A stretch of DNA of 64,000 bases from contig BCJC01000003.1 of NCBI GenBank assembly GCA_001600175.1, forward strand, positions 1,984,001 to 2,048,000. Reading direction: 5' to 3'. The DNA comes from Erythrobasidium yunnanense (lineage: Eukaryota > Basidiomycota > Cystobasidiomycetes > Erythrobasidiales > Erythrobasidiaceae). Below, piece by piece: positions 47,007-58,871 of the stretch (the first letter of the stretch is position 1; each line of letters begins with the position of its first letter). The position numbers and the translations under genes are program-made. The notes beneath the pieces were generated by a model. The model was not told the DNA's origin. It did not search any database and worked only from the letters and a program-made list of their open reading frames with translations.

Positions 47007-49241
47007 ATGTTGTGTGTGTATCGTGGATTGAGGGATGGTGTGGTGATTAGGGAGAGTGTGATGGCTGTGTCAAAGAACAGAAGGGAGAGAACAGGCCATT
47101 CTGCGTGTAGCATTTTATACGTAGCTCGCTTCGAGCTGCACTCCCCCTCATAACAAAGTACAGCTTGCCTGGCGCGTGGGCATATTACGGGCGCATAGGA
47201 GGAGGAGAGTGTGCCGCGTATGCATGCATTTGAGCAGATTTTTCATCCCATACCAGCAGGGTTCTCTAGACGAGCGAAGCAGTGGAGGCGGAGGCCGAAC
47301 CGTTTTTTCTCTGGACGGCGAACGCTGGAACGGCTTTTAGATCAGCAGAACAAAGCATGGGTCTTGAATTTTCAATGCTTTGGCCTTTAGAAAGTCTTAA
47401 ACCTGTGTCTGGATTCTGTTAGACCGCTCGTCAAGGCGGAGTTTGCCTCCCTCAGAAAAAGCGTGGGCAGCGGTTTGACCTGTTCTCCCTTTGACTGCTT
47501 AGGCGAGCTCCAAGGTCTGGAAGCATCGATGGAGTGGAGCAGAACCTTCCTGCATATGGACGATGGCGAGGTCGTGCACAGAGCGGGCGGCATGGACATC
47601 GAGCTGCTCTCTTCGACCGACCCGAAGATGTGTTTCCAATCCATGGAGGACGAGAAAGCAACGAAGAGATGACGAATGGCTGTGTACGAGATGACGAGGA
47701 GATGACGAAAGATGACGAACAACAGCTCTCGCTGCTTTGGCTGGCCATCGAAAGTCGACGAAGTGATGCGAAGAGAAGCCTGGCGAAAGCGAAAGCAAGC
47801 TGCAGTTTCCAAGAATCAATTCAAGAATAGTTCTTCTTTGTGACAAAGCTCCAACGACAATGCCCCAGGCCAGCTTAGCGCATTTGACCTGGTCTGCCAA
47901 ACATCGAGAAACCGCGAGTCCCGACCTGCGTTGGCAGCAGGATCCCGCAACGAGAAAGACGAGCAGACGATGCGTGCTCTGGCATGATGTCGCAACCCAT
48001 ATACTGCAATGTCTTTACGGTTAAGCTCGTGCTGCTCCTTCTATCCTATCATCCTACATCGAGCCTGAGGACGGTGTTAGATCAAGGGAATCTGGCATTA
48101 TACGCTTTCTCATTCCATTTCTCAGTGTTTGTGACTGACCCTCAACGACGAGATGCTGCATTCAGCCCGAAAGAGTTCAGGCAGCTGACTTGGCAGGCAA
48201 CGCAGCTTCAAAGACTGCAATGAGGTAGTGAACCCGAAGAGAGAAAGAAGAGCAGTCATTAGCTATGCCTACCTGAGGGCATTCATCAATCCTAGAGCTG
48301 GTCCGAAGCTGCATTTCAGATCGCTAGAAACAACGATATTAACCGACCGCTGCCAAATGTTCACGACTTCTGATCGGGATTGTCGAGACCAAGCTGTGAC
48401 CTCAAGCAGAAAGTGTCTAGGAATAATGTAGGGTTTCAAAAATGTGAACGAGTTATGAAGCTTCGAAACGGATTTGAAGACCAGCGTTGCTCGGGCGTCG
48501 TGAGGAAGAATGGGTAGAGCGCAGTTTATGTGCGAAACTGAATTCCACGATCATCTATGACCAGTCTGCACCTGCATGTCTTGCCTTCCTTTGTCTTGCT
48601 GAGGGGATCGGCGCCCCATTTCCAGACCAGCTTGGGAACTGTAGAGCTCGAGGGTGTTCGAGAGCGACTGTGCACAAGGAAGTAGGCATTGTAACAACTC
48701 CAACGAGGTAATCTCGCTTTCCTCCTAGAGAGCAGATAAGGCCAGAGGAGCGGCAGCTTCTGGCAAGATCAGGACGCGCTACGATTACGCGACGGGGTCC
48801 AATGCCATACGAAGCCAAGAGCGGTCAGGACGAAGCGAAGGATGCCATTCAGCTGTTCCAAGAGTGTACGTAGCTGCATGACATGCATTGCACTTTCTTC
48901 TCATTTGGCTCTTGCTGGGCGCGACCCCTGATATGCGATCGGAGGGGCATTCGCTGAAAATGAGAGCGCGTTTGTGCGTGCGCAGCCTTTCAACATCGAT
49001 TATAGACTTGGAAGAGGCGTCTCTTCTCTTTGCTTTGCTCTTGTTACTTACCCACTCGTTCTATCTGACTTCTGCATCAACGACTCTCCTTCGACCTACC
49101 ATCTACCGACACCACCCTCCTTCGCTGAGCAGGCCTCAGCTCGTTCCATATCTTCAAGACACTCCTTCAGTCGTTCATCGTATCGTCGTGGTAGCATCGC
49201 AACAGCAGTAGCATCAATTATCGTTCATTCTATATTCCACC
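47007..49241. other. Divergent intergenic region, 2.2 kb, no supported gene
   Basis: This lies between the MFS transporter (-) and the secreted barrel protein (+). Open frames of 100-140 residues exist around 47.4-47.9 kb on both strands but overlap each other, are Ser/Arg-rich and match nothing I know. A cluster of short GATGACGA-type repeats is seen near 47667-47717. The last ~350 nt before 49242 are pyrimidine-rich, like other leaders in this window. I take it as promoter sequence plus unassigned DNA. Confidence 0.4.
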
Positions 49242-51039
49242 ATGAAGATCACCCTCGCAGCAGCTGCACTGGCTGCCGTACTGGCATTCTCATCGTCAGA
49301 TGCAAAGTTACAACAGCAGCAGCATGGTCGTAGAACAGCTGTAGACCTACACTCCAACATTGCAACAGCAAGACGCAGCCTGTCCCAAACCCAGCAAGAT
49401 TCGCAGAAATTGAAGATGGTCAAGAAATCAGCAGCCGCACGACCTAGCGACAGCAGCAACTCCAATGCAGTGTATGGCGCTGTACCTATACTGAACCCTG
49501 GTACTGCTCCAGTAGTAGGACGTGAGTCTACTTCTCAGCGCACGTGCCGCTTTATCTTTGGTCCCTGTTTCTGACGCGAGAGGAATGCTTTGATTTTGTA
49601 TAGTCGTCGCTAGAGGCGCAGGACTGGGAGCACATAATGGCGAAATGGGTGAAGCATACAGTGGAAACTCGCAGTCAGCAGCTGCATTGAAGAACTATAA
49701 AGCACCTTCTTCCTCTTCATCTGGTTCATCCGGTTCTAGCGGCGTCTCGACTTCGTCTGGCTCATCAGACAATGATAGCGATAGCGGATCATCTGGCTCT
49801 GATTCTACTTCTACTTCTACATCGTCTGATGACGGTGACGACGATGAGGATTGCGGTGAGCATCCCTTTTTGGGCTATGTGATTTGAGCATTTCGCTGAG
49901 CAGGAAGCTTCCGGCTTTAACAGACGAAGAAGACGGCGCCTCAGATGATGATGATGACGACGAGGACTGTGGTAAGTCTCTTTCCTTTGCTTTTCTTGGT
50001 TTATCTCACTGACGGATGTTGGCAGACGAAGAAGACGGTACAGACGACGACGACGATGAAGACTGCGACGAAGAGGATGACGACTCCACTAGCACTTCAG
50101 AAGTCGGTACGGGCTCAACGAGCGCTACTGCAGGCTATGGCACAGGCAATGGCGCTAGCTCGAGCTCAAGCAATGGCTCTTCTTCGTCAGACAGCAGCAG
50201 TGCCAGCAGCAGCAGCAGTGGTAACTCGGATGATGGAGAATGTGAGCCGGATGAAGATGGTGGTTCCGGCTCTTCCTCGACCTCCTCCTCGACCTCTTCC
50301 TCTTCTGGCTCATCTTCAACTTCTTCCGGCTCTTCTTCCTCGGGCAGCGACTCGTCATCATCATCGAGCAACACGGCACAGGATAACGTGAAGCTCAAGG
50401 TCTCCATCGGCTCGTCCTCCTCTTCCTCTTCGTCCTCGAGTAACGATAACAGCGACAATGACAGCAGCTCTAGCAGCAGCAAGTCCTGGTCCCCCTCGTC
50501 CGCTTCGTCCGCCTCGTCTTCCAAAAACACCGGATCTTCAGGTAATGGAGGTTCTAGTTCTGGTTCTGGTTCCTCGCCCAGTGGAAAGACGTACAAGGGT
50601 ATCTCGACTTGGTACACTCAGAACGGGAATGCCGGCAACTGGTGCGTGTCTTCAGCCTTTCTGTCATTCGCTGGCTAAATTAGCTGACAAAGATGATTGC
50701 GTGCGCGTGTGTCGACAGTGGAAAAGTAAACTCTGATGACGCAAAGATCATTGCGCTCTATACTGGCCTATATGGAAATGGCCAGTACTGCGGCAAGACT
50801 GTCATGATTAAGAACTTGGATGACGGTACTTCCACTACCGCTACTGTAGCCGGTGAGTCCTTCTTCTCCCACTTTCTCCAGAAGGGAACGATGCTGATTG
50901 TACATGGGTGGAAATAGACTCGTGCCCCAGCTGTGGTAACGAAAACAATATCGATCTTTCAGTAGGAGCATTCAAAGCTATCGACCCGCAGTACGCTACA
51001 CACGGAGTCAGGAACATCCAATGGTGGTTCACCGACTAA
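49242..51039 (+). CDS. Secreted double-psi beta-barrel (expansin/barwin-like) protein with Ser/Asp-rich linker
   Basis: Six exons (49242-49521, 49604-49855, 49924-49971, 50026-50641, 50719-50852, 50918-51039) give 483 residues. There is a signal peptide (ITLAAAALAAVLAFSSSDA). A central ~280 residues are almost all Ser, Asp, Glu, Gly and Thr. The C-terminal ~105 residues form a RlpA-like double-psi beta-barrel: GISTWYTQNGNAGNCG, ALYTGLYGNGQYCGKTVMI, TATVADSCPSCGNENNIDLS, VGAFKAI and the closing IQWWFTD. The catalytic-type Asp in ADSCP is present, but there is no cellulose-binding module. The exon at 49924-49971 (48 nt, phase 1) and the start of the next exon share an identical 13-nt opening and both code for an acidic unit closing in DEDC, so the acidic linker grew by exon duplication. 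It is likely a wall or surface protein. Confidence 0.8.
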
Positions 51040-52129
51040 ACCGTCAAGCGTCAAGCGTTCTAAAGCTATCACTACCACTATTTTAAGAATCTGAAGATTG
51101 GCAAAATGAAAAGAAGACTGGCTCTTCTTTCCTTTCCTTCTTCTTTATTGCTATTCTTCGTTTACGCCAACCTTCACGATCACACTACTACTTTCACACG
51201 ATATGTATCCTTTTTCTCTACATTCGCTTTCACAAAGCAGTACATAGTTCACTTTCTTTTATCATTGCTTGATGGACGGAGTGCGGGCCTCGATGGTCTC
51301 CCTCCAGCCCATCCTTACTTTCCTATCCATTTCTATCTATCTATCTATCTATCTATCTATTCACAAACTTCCCTACCTTACCTCTTCCTTTGAAGATAAC
51401 AATGCTTTCCTGCTCAAGTTTAAAATACAGCGCCAGGGTATAAAGAGGGATAAAGGAAAACATGGGAACGAGCGGGAGACACACTTCTATATAGATAACC
51501 TAACGTGTACCTTACTGCTCGATGCTGAGCTAGAGAGATGCACTTACTATGCAATGAAAAAGGCTCGATGCTGTTTTTCTTGCATACACTTAGTTTCGCG
51601 CACTTGCTTCTTGCTCACGCAATGCACTGCTTATGCGAATTTGACCAAGCTTATAAGTTATCCGGAAGATGTGCATAGAGCACGAGCTGCAACTGGTCGT
51701 TGAAAGATGTGCGAAAGCAGGTATGAGCATTGCATTACTAGTATGCTACAGCGACAGAGCAGTCCATATAAGTACAAGGGACTACAACTGCTACTCGATG
51801 ATCCAGTATCTAATGCGGAGATTGGGATGGAAGGGTACCAGGAAAGAAAAGGGACTGAAAGATGATAGCGAGCATGAATTAAGTGAAAGAAGTGACAGAA
51901 AGGGAGATCAAAGAAATGAAGGAAGGAAGGGATGTTATGGTAAAGAAGTGCCTGCACTCCTGCCACCTTGAATTTGTTTGATTGAATAGGATGCTGTATG
52001 CGTGTGTGACTTTGAGTTGTCTACCTTGCTCGACTGCTTTGTAACTGCTTGTCCAAACTCGAGCCCTGTATGTACTGAAGACTGAATGATGCGTGGCGCC
52101 GAAAAGTTTGAGCCTCTTAAGATAACATC
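51040..52129. other. Convergent intergenic region
   Basis: 1.1 kb between the barrel protein (+) and the first tandem membrane protein (-). It carries a TCTA microsatellite (51332-51361). Remaining open frames are short and unsupported. Confidence 0.4.
51332..51361. repeat. TCTA microsatellite, about seven units
   Basis: A run of TCTA tetranucleotides without interruption, in non-coding DNA 0.3 kb downstream of the barrel protein gene. Confidence 0.9.
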
Positions 52130-53831
52130 CTACAGTCTTCCTAGCGCTCTTTGAAAGCTGTCCGCTTGGCTGACTCTCGATGCAGATGCTGAGACTGAGA
52201 CTGAGACTGAGACTGCAGAGGGCAAAGGCCTCGTAGGTTCAATTATCGTGAAATTCGCCGCTGCGAAACTCCTTGTCGATGAACTTCGACTGTCTACCCT
52301 GCTAAGTCCGACAGTGCTTCCTGACTCGCGTCTGCTACTATCACGATCGCCGTCTGTATCGGTGTCTGTATATGTTTCAGTGAGGTATTCCTCAGCAGAT
52401 GGAGATCGTTGCGCGGTCGTGGCTGACCAATGCGAGTATTTCTTCAGCGCAGCGTTCGGCGCAGTGATGTTCCTCGAGGATGACGAAGTAGAGGTAGAGG
52501 TGGAAGTGGAAGAAGAGGTGATTGTAGATGCGGAGGACGGTCTGAGGTACTCCTTGGACATGGAATCCATGGTCGATACCGCGTCTGATTTGGATGGCAT
52601 GGTAGAAGCTTTCGTTCGGTGATAATACTCGTTCGAAATGTTGCTTACGCCCGTTATACGGGAAGTAGCATTTGAGATGTATGAGAATCGACTGTTGGAA
52701 GTACGGGGTGTATGCGAATCTGAAGAAGCTGAGGAGTCTAGGAAGGGATTATCACTGCCTCTTCGCTGGGCGGCTATGTCTGTGGATGTGGAGGAGATCT
52801 GTGAGGGCGTGCGATCCAGAGCAAATGCGAGATCGTCTTTGCTGAGCAGAGAACCGCGCTTCTCCATACTCGACATGTCCACTACCGTGCCTCCATCGCC
52901 ATCTGCGTCGTTCACTTGTACTAGCCTTTTGTATTCTTTGCGAAGGCTGAGGTGCATGCGCAGCCCTATGAGACCTAGAATGATGGCTAGCGTGAACAGA
53001 GCCCCTAGAGCTCCCGTCGCAGCATGTGCTTTCTTTATGATCGACTCATCACGGTCGAGCCTGTTGATCGACTGGTCAGCGAAAGCGAAGAGCTTCTATA
53101 TGAGAGCAAGCTTACTCAGCCCACAATGCTCCGATTTGTTCTGCTTGCGAGTTGTCTGCTCCAGGAATGATCGTCACGGGTGCATGCATATCAACGGTGG
53201 ACGAGCTGGCTATCGGAGTTGAGGAGGCAGAGGGCGAACCCTGCTGTGCCGCATTGTTCGAGACCATGCACCATGTGTCGGCCATCTTTCCTAAACCGCT
53301 GCTGACGACCCGGAAGTCGCTTGGGCTGTCGAGCTTCTTGCCTTCGGCATCTTGCAAGGTAAGAGCCACGGTCGTATTGATGGGTGAGTTGACTGTGCAT
53401 TATTGGCAATCAGCAAGATGCCCACTCCTCTCGTTTCGTTTGCAATGCTTACCAGTCCAAGTATAGTAAGTATCTGTGATATCCTTCGCGACCAGCACAG
53501 TATAGTATGGGGAAGCTTCTCTCGTCTGTGCCGTGAGTGTGAATGGCAATTTCGCACTACTTCCTGCTGCCCAGCTTAACGTGTAGTCGCTGCATATTGC
53601 GATCGTGTTGGGAGTGCTCGAGGTCCAGCTCAAGCCGTCGGAGGTCTCGTTCTCGCTTCCTTCGGTATCCTCTTCTTCTTCGTCACCCGAGTCGCTGTCG
53701 CTGTCTTCGTCCTCGATGATGGCGGCCGTCGTGTTTGCCTGACGCCGAACTCGCTGTATCATACGACGCCTTGACCTCGAATGCAAACGGGAATGAAGAT
53801 GGGAGCGGGAGGATGCAGCAGAAGTAGGCAT
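52130..53831 (-). CDS. Single-pass membrane protein, tandem paralogue A
   Basis: Three exons give about 530 residues. Order: a strikingly basic N terminus (RSRRRMIQRVRRQ), an acidic Asp/Glu/Ser stretch, a beta-rich region with AICSDYTLSWAAGS, LPFTLTAQTR and DTYYTWTVNSPINTTVALTL, then WCMVSNNAAQQG, one TM segment (ALGALFTLAIILGLIGLRM) and a long Ser/Thr-rich tail with ALDRTPSQIS, RRGSDNPFLDSS, SYISNATSRITGVSNIS and a C-terminal SFQRALGRL. The CSDYTLSW/PFTLTA pattern is what basidiomycete surface proteins with an extracellular beta-sandwich plus one TM often show, but I cannot name the family. There is no cleavable signal peptide at this start. Exon structure and sequence are shared with the next gene. 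Confidence 0.7.
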
Positions 53832-54214
53832 TGTAGATTGTATTGTAGATTGTATTGTAATGAATGTGTTATAAGCTCAAAATTGTCCAGAATCTCTGCA
53901 TTGCTTCTCTCTCTGTTGTTAGCTGTCGAAGTGTTGGTGTTGCCGAGACAACAGAAGGCAAGCAAAATGCAAAGGCATGCTGAGAACAAGCGGCCACGCA
54001 TACGCATGGTAGTGTAATACTCAAGCAAGAGCCTCTTGCAAGATAGGACCCAATGACTATACTACTATGCTACAATAAGGGAACGTCGCGTTCCCCATGG
54101 GTCAAAACAAACCCGAAGTCATTGTCGAATGTCTGCACTCGCGTAGCCAATACTTCTACTGCTCTATTGCGGTACTGAACAAGAGGCCTACTGCGTAATT
54201 ATTGTCGCGCGCCC
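53832..54214. promoter_or_regulatory. Promoter between tandem paralogues, with conserved leader
   Basis: Just upstream of the paralogue A start (53833-53875) the coding strand reads TTATAACACA followed by repeats of ACAATACAA/CTACAATAC. The same TTATAACACA...ACAATACAA leader lies upstream of paralogue B. A frame with a signal-peptide-like stretch (LFSACLCILLAFCCLG) is open here in another frame, but no donor links it to the gene. Confidence 0.45.
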
Positions 54215-55848
54215 TCATAATCTCCCCAACGCCTTCTGGAAGCTATCCGCCTCGCTCGTCCGCGAGGTAGCAGACGCAGGCGGCGTGATCGTAGACGCTG
54301 TAGATTCCCTACTATCCACCCTGCTCAAGCCAGTAGTGCTTCCTGATCCGCGTCTACTGCTTTCTGAATCGGGTTCCGTAAGGTATTCTTCCGTGGAGGG
54401 CGAGCGTTCCGAAGATGTAGCTGACCAATGCGAGTACTTCTTCAACGCAGCGTTGGGGGCAGTAATATTCCGCGACGATGAGGAGGAGGAGGTCATCGTA
54501 GATGCGGAAGAAGGTCTAAGGAATGTTGATGGGTTAGAAGCGGTGCCTTCCAGCTTGAATGGTATAGTAGAAGCTTTTGTTCTGTGATAATATTCATTCG
54601 AGATATTGCTGACGCCTGTTATCCTGGAAGTCGCGTTGGAGATATATGAGAATCGACCGCCCGAGATGCGAGGCGTTTCCAAGCCGCCTGAAGAGGAGGC
54701 AGAGTCCAGGAAGGGATTATCGCTACCTCTTCGTTGGGCTGCTAGATCCGTAGATGTTGTTGAGATCTGGGATGGTGTCCTATCTAGCGCGTATGCCAGA
54801 TCGTCTCGATCAAGCAGGGACCGGCGTGATTGCGAAGCCGTTCCCCTGTTCTGCGCATCGTCTACTTCCTGCTTCTCCATGCGCGACATGTCTACTGCCG
54901 TATCTGCATTGTTTGGCTCCGGTGCGGTCTGAACCAGTCTTTGATATTCCTTTCGCAGGCTTGTGTGTATGCGGAAGCCGATCAGACCAAGAATGATAGC
55001 TAGCGTAAACAGAGCTGCCAGAGCCCCAATTGCCGCGTGGGCCTTCTTCAGTCTTGATTGATAGGTATCCACGCTACGTAGCAGAGTCAGCATGTGCTTC
55101 ATTCGACAGAGTATCTGGACAGCCCTACAGAGCCCAAGGCGAGGTATCTTGTTGAGCTGTCGTGTTATCTTGTCCAGGATAAACAGTAACGAGGGCCGAT
55201 GCAGAGCCAGATGCAGCTGCCACTGAGGAACTCGCTGCCAAGGAGGTTGGAGTGCCATCCTGCTGCGCTGCATTGTTGGAGACCATGCACCACTGGTCGG
55301 CATACCTGCCCAAGCCATTCGTCACGACTTCGATGGGCGCCTGGCTGTCGAGCTTCTGGCCATTCGCGTCTGAGAGCGTGTACGACACAGTCGTATTGAT
55401 GGGTGAGTTGACTGCAATACAACGACTCAGCAAATACTGGATATCGTCAATCGTGTAATTCGGGTCCCGGACCTGTCCAAGTGTAGTAATTATCCGAGAT
55501 GTCCTTTGCGATTATAAAGTTGTACCATCCAGCAGCTGTATTGAGTTCTTCTGTTGTAGCATTGTTATCTCTCTGATGTGCAGTGAGCATGTATGGTTGT
55601 TTCGCGCTCCCACTCCAGCTGAACGTGTAATCGCTGCATGCTGGGACATATTCGTCGCTCTTGAACGCCCATTGTAGGGCATTGGGGGATGAAGAGGAGG
55701 AAGAATCAGAATTACCATCGTCGTCGTCGTCGTCGTCGTTAACGTTGTTGTCGCTGTTTTTCCTATATCTGCTGCTGCTTGACTGCCGCCGGATTCGCTG
55801 AATCCTGCGTCGCGAATGGGTACGGGTTGGCACTGTAGATCTGGCCAT
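54215..55848 (-). CDS. Single-pass membrane protein, tandem paralogue B
   Basis: The tandem copy of the preceding gene, about 500 residues in three exons at equivalent positions. The shared blocks are the basic N terminus (SRRRIQRIRRQ), PACSDYTFSWSGSAKQPYML, DNYYTWT then VNSPINTTVSYTL, ADQWCMVSNNAAQQ, the TM segment (ALAALFTLAIILGLIGFRI), LRKEYQRLVQ, LAYALDRTPSQIS, SRITGVSNISNEYYH, and the C-terminal SFQKALGRL. The acidic stretch is here an Asp run. The first intron uses a weak gtccgg donor, where paralogue A has gtaagc. Conservation is strongest around the TM and the cytosolic tail, which suggests that the tail carries the function (signalling or anchoring). Family not identified. Confidence 0.7.
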
Positions 55849-56252
55849 AGTTGTGTCTTGTATAGTGAATGTGTTGTATTGTATTGTGTTATAATCTGTA
55901 TCGAGCTGCAGAATTTCCAGAATCCCAGCTCCAAATCACCTCTGCATTTTTCAGTTGTCGGGACGAAAGAAAGACAAGAAGGTCTCGCACAAATCAGAAG
56001 CAGCAAAGAAACGACAAGAGCAGACTGTGGATGGAGATTGTTACTGTTGCTAGTATAGCACAAGCGCTCAGAACATCCATTCCAATAAAACAGTAGTAAA
56101 CAACAGCTCAACGCGACGCGTAGAATCAGCTAGCTAAGCACCAGTGCTCGCAAGCTGCTCCTTGGGGGCCCTAACGTATACATTCAATACGTTACATGGT
56201 ATGCTGATTATCCACTTCTGGTGGCTTCCTTTCTCCTGTTTTCGTTTTCTTC
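55849..56252. other. Promoter of paralogue B and 3' region of the acyl-CoA ligase
   Basis: The 45 nt before the paralogue B start carry the leader shared with paralogue A (TTATAACACAATACAATACAA on the coding strand). The rest shows no recognised feature. Confidence 0.4.
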
Positions 56253-58405
56253 TTACTGTCTCGCAAAGCCGTATTTCTTCCTCAGTTCCTGTTTCTGAAT
56301 CTTTCCCGTACTCGTCTTCGGCAAGCTCTCCACCACCTCCACCCACTCAGGTCTCGCAAAGCCGGGTAATTTACCCTTCGAGAATTCCTTCAATTCCTTT
56401 TCGAATTCTTCTGCTTTGCTCTTCCACTTCCCTTTTTTGTCGTCCCGTAAGATGACGTAGGCGTGTGCTCGTTCGCCATACTTCTCGTGTGGCCGCGCGA
56501 TGACGGCCACTTCGAGAACGTCCGGATGCTCGAAAAGCGCAGACTCGATAGCGAGTGAAGAAGCATTTTCTCCTCCACTGATGATCAAGTCCTTACTCCT
56601 ATCCATAATGCTCACAATACCGCTTGGTTGCATAACGGCTAGATCGCCAGAATGGAAATAGCCTCCCTCAAAGGCTTTGGCTGTTCAAACGCACATCAGC
56701 TTAAAGAAACTAGAAGCGAACATGGCGCACACCTGTTGCTACTGGATCATTGTAGTATTCTGAGCAAGACGGCCGTGTAGAGGGGTTCGCAAGTTGTTGC
56801 CCACAAGGAGTGTAGAAGAAAGTCGACGGTCTGTCAATACACTTTCTCTGGTGCTCGAGGGACTTCACATACCTTTCATACACATATTCCCCCGCACTAT
56901 AATCTCTCCCACTTCCTGTCCATCCCTCGCAACATCTTGCAATCCGTTGGCCGCTGATGAGTCTTGCTTGATGACCCGGACGGAATCGCTCGTGACATAA
57001 GCAAATCCTTGCATTGCTTTGAGCTTGTAGTACTCTGATGCTTCCAAATTCCCCCACTCTGGCATCTCTTCGCAGCTTGTGAAAGGCCCGTAAGTTTCCC
57101 TGTATAAGCTGTCAGCGGGCTAATTTCGATGGAAAAAGCAATTGGCAAGGCGTACGTTAAGCCGTAGACGTGCTTTACAAAGATGTTTAGCTTCTCCAAG
57201 CCTTGGATGAGTGTCGCGGACGGCGCGGCGCCGGCTATCATGGCTGTGATCTTCTGTTCCAAGGGCTTTGCTTTTGAATGATTGATGATAGCGATCTGCA
57301 CAGTAGGAGCAGCACAGTATGTCTGGAAGCACATATCAGCTTCGATCCTACCTCAATTGGAATTCGCCTGCACCCACAGTGATGCCATCCCTCAAGAACG
57401 CATCCCAGATCGGCGTATAGTCACCGACGCTTCTCAAACATACTTGTCCAGATCCAGCAGCTGTGATCGCAATGGGATACGTCCAGCCTACGGCGTGGAA
57501 AGCGGGTAAGATCCAGAGGTACACGGAGTTTGCTGTCATTTCTGCTTGGTAGGCGTTTGCGAGACCACTTAGGTAGGTGCCTCGGTACGTCGTTAGTACG
57601 CCTTTGGGCCTTCCGGTCGTGCCTGCCAACAGACGTCAAGCTCGGGAAAGACAGAACGAGATGATTGAGGCCCACCCGAAGTATAGCATATGGCATATCC
57701 TGCCTCCTCATCTGCGATCAGAGGGAGACCCTTCCATCCTTTCGTATCTGCATCATGCTGTCCCTCCGCAATGACCTGTTCATACGGATCCGAAGTATCC
57801 TTTCCTCCCGTATCATTACTGACAATCACCAAGCCCTTGAAGCCCTTCGTCAGATGCGCAAAGTCCTTATCGACAATAATAGCTGACGTCCCAGAATGCT
57901 CGAGGATGTAATCGACTTCAGGCTTCGTGAGTCGAATGTTCATAGGAACCATAATGGCGTGGATCGCAGGGAGCGCTTGAATACAGTCTAGAATCATGGG
58001 CACGTTGGGACAGATGATGCATACTTTGTCGCCTGCTTTCACGCCTCGACGCTTCAAGCCATATGCCAATGCGCAGATTCGCATAGCCCTGCGTTCTTCC
58101 TCTCAGCAACATCACATCGGCTTTTGTGAATGGACTGACCACTCCGCATACGTCCACTGTACTCCGATATCATGATGTTGAAGCGCAATACGATTCGGTC
58201 GAATAGTAGCCGAGCGCAGTAGGAATGAGACAGGGTTCAAAGGAGTATGATTGACAGGTAGACCAGCAGGAAGACCAGGCTCAAACTTGTTTCTGTGCTC
58301 GTTGACAAAGTTGGGATTGGATTCTTCTCCGCCCAGCAGAGAGCCGGGACTTGTCAGAGCCGATGCGAGCTGCTGCAGACGCGCGATGGGGCCAGAGGAG
58401 GGCAT
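56253..58405 (-). CDS. AMP-binding acyl-CoA ligase (ANL superfamily)
   Basis: An ATP-dependent carboxylic-acid:CoA ligase of about 590 residues in seven exons. Signature blocks are present: YAICYTSGTTGRPKGV (the P-loop, completed across an intron), WILPAFHAVGWTYPI, ITTYCAAPTVQIAIINH, AMIAGAAPSATL, YGLTETYGPFTSCEE (motif A5), GGYFHSGDLAVMQPSG (A7), IMDRSKDLIISGGENASSL (A8) and the C-terminal lysine motif KTSTGKIQKQELRKK (A10). All catalytic motifs look intact. The GGENASS and THYC-like stretches place it near medium-chain or plant AAE-type ligases. The C terminus ends in FARQ, not a classical peroxisomal signal, so a cytosolic or mitochondrial site is more likely. The start at 58405 is the first in-frame ATG. 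Confidence 0.88.
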
Positions 58406-58871
58406 AGTCAAGTAGCTGAATCAGTGAAGATGGCGATGAACGTCAAAAGCTGTCAGAATTGGCAGGATCCAGGAAGTCTTCAATGGTCACGCGGACTCTA
58501 CTTCTTGGCTAGGCCCGGAAACGTCAATGTCGAGAAAGCTCGCTGCAGCTCTCCAATGCGATACGAATACCTCAGCAGCGTATGATGATCATAATGCAAT
58601 CCTGCCGGCCGGTCCTGCTCAGTCGAGCTCGCGAGAACTCGCTCTTTCTCGACCGGATCTGACAGGACCATGTTCGCACGTCCTTCCGTCTTTTTGAGCA
58701 CACCACTCTCCACCTGCTGTTCAGCACTCTACATCGTGATGGTCTCATCGGGCAGGCCGCATCGCAGGGTTGTTTGTCGAGACTGGCCAGTGTGGGCTTC
58801 CCGCGCAGGGCTGAGATTCTCGGAAGGCTGCCATCGATAGCGAAAAATAGCACGAAGGGTCATAGCAGAAC
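58406..58871. promoter_or_regulatory. Divergent promoter between acyl-CoA ligase and first KRE6-like gene
   Basis: 466 nt between the two divergent starts. No supported ORF or repeat. The agcagaacATG context at its right end is shared with the second KRE6-like gene (agcagaatcATG). Confidence 0.45.

Noticed and set aside
47387-47900. Overlapping open frames on both strands
   Set aside because: They overlap each other antisense, are Ser/Arg-rich and match nothing. Without transcript evidence I do not call a gene.
50135-50617. Minus-strand frame rich in Glu, Leu and Asp
   Set aside because: It is the antisense of the Ser/Asp-rich linker of the secreted barrel protein, where TCN/GAN repeats read backwards give Glu and Leu runs.
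53759-54028. Signal-peptide-like frame upstream of paralogue A
   Set aside because: It contains LFSACLCILLAFCCLG, but I found no convincing donor to splice it to the gene, and paralogue B lacks an equivalent.
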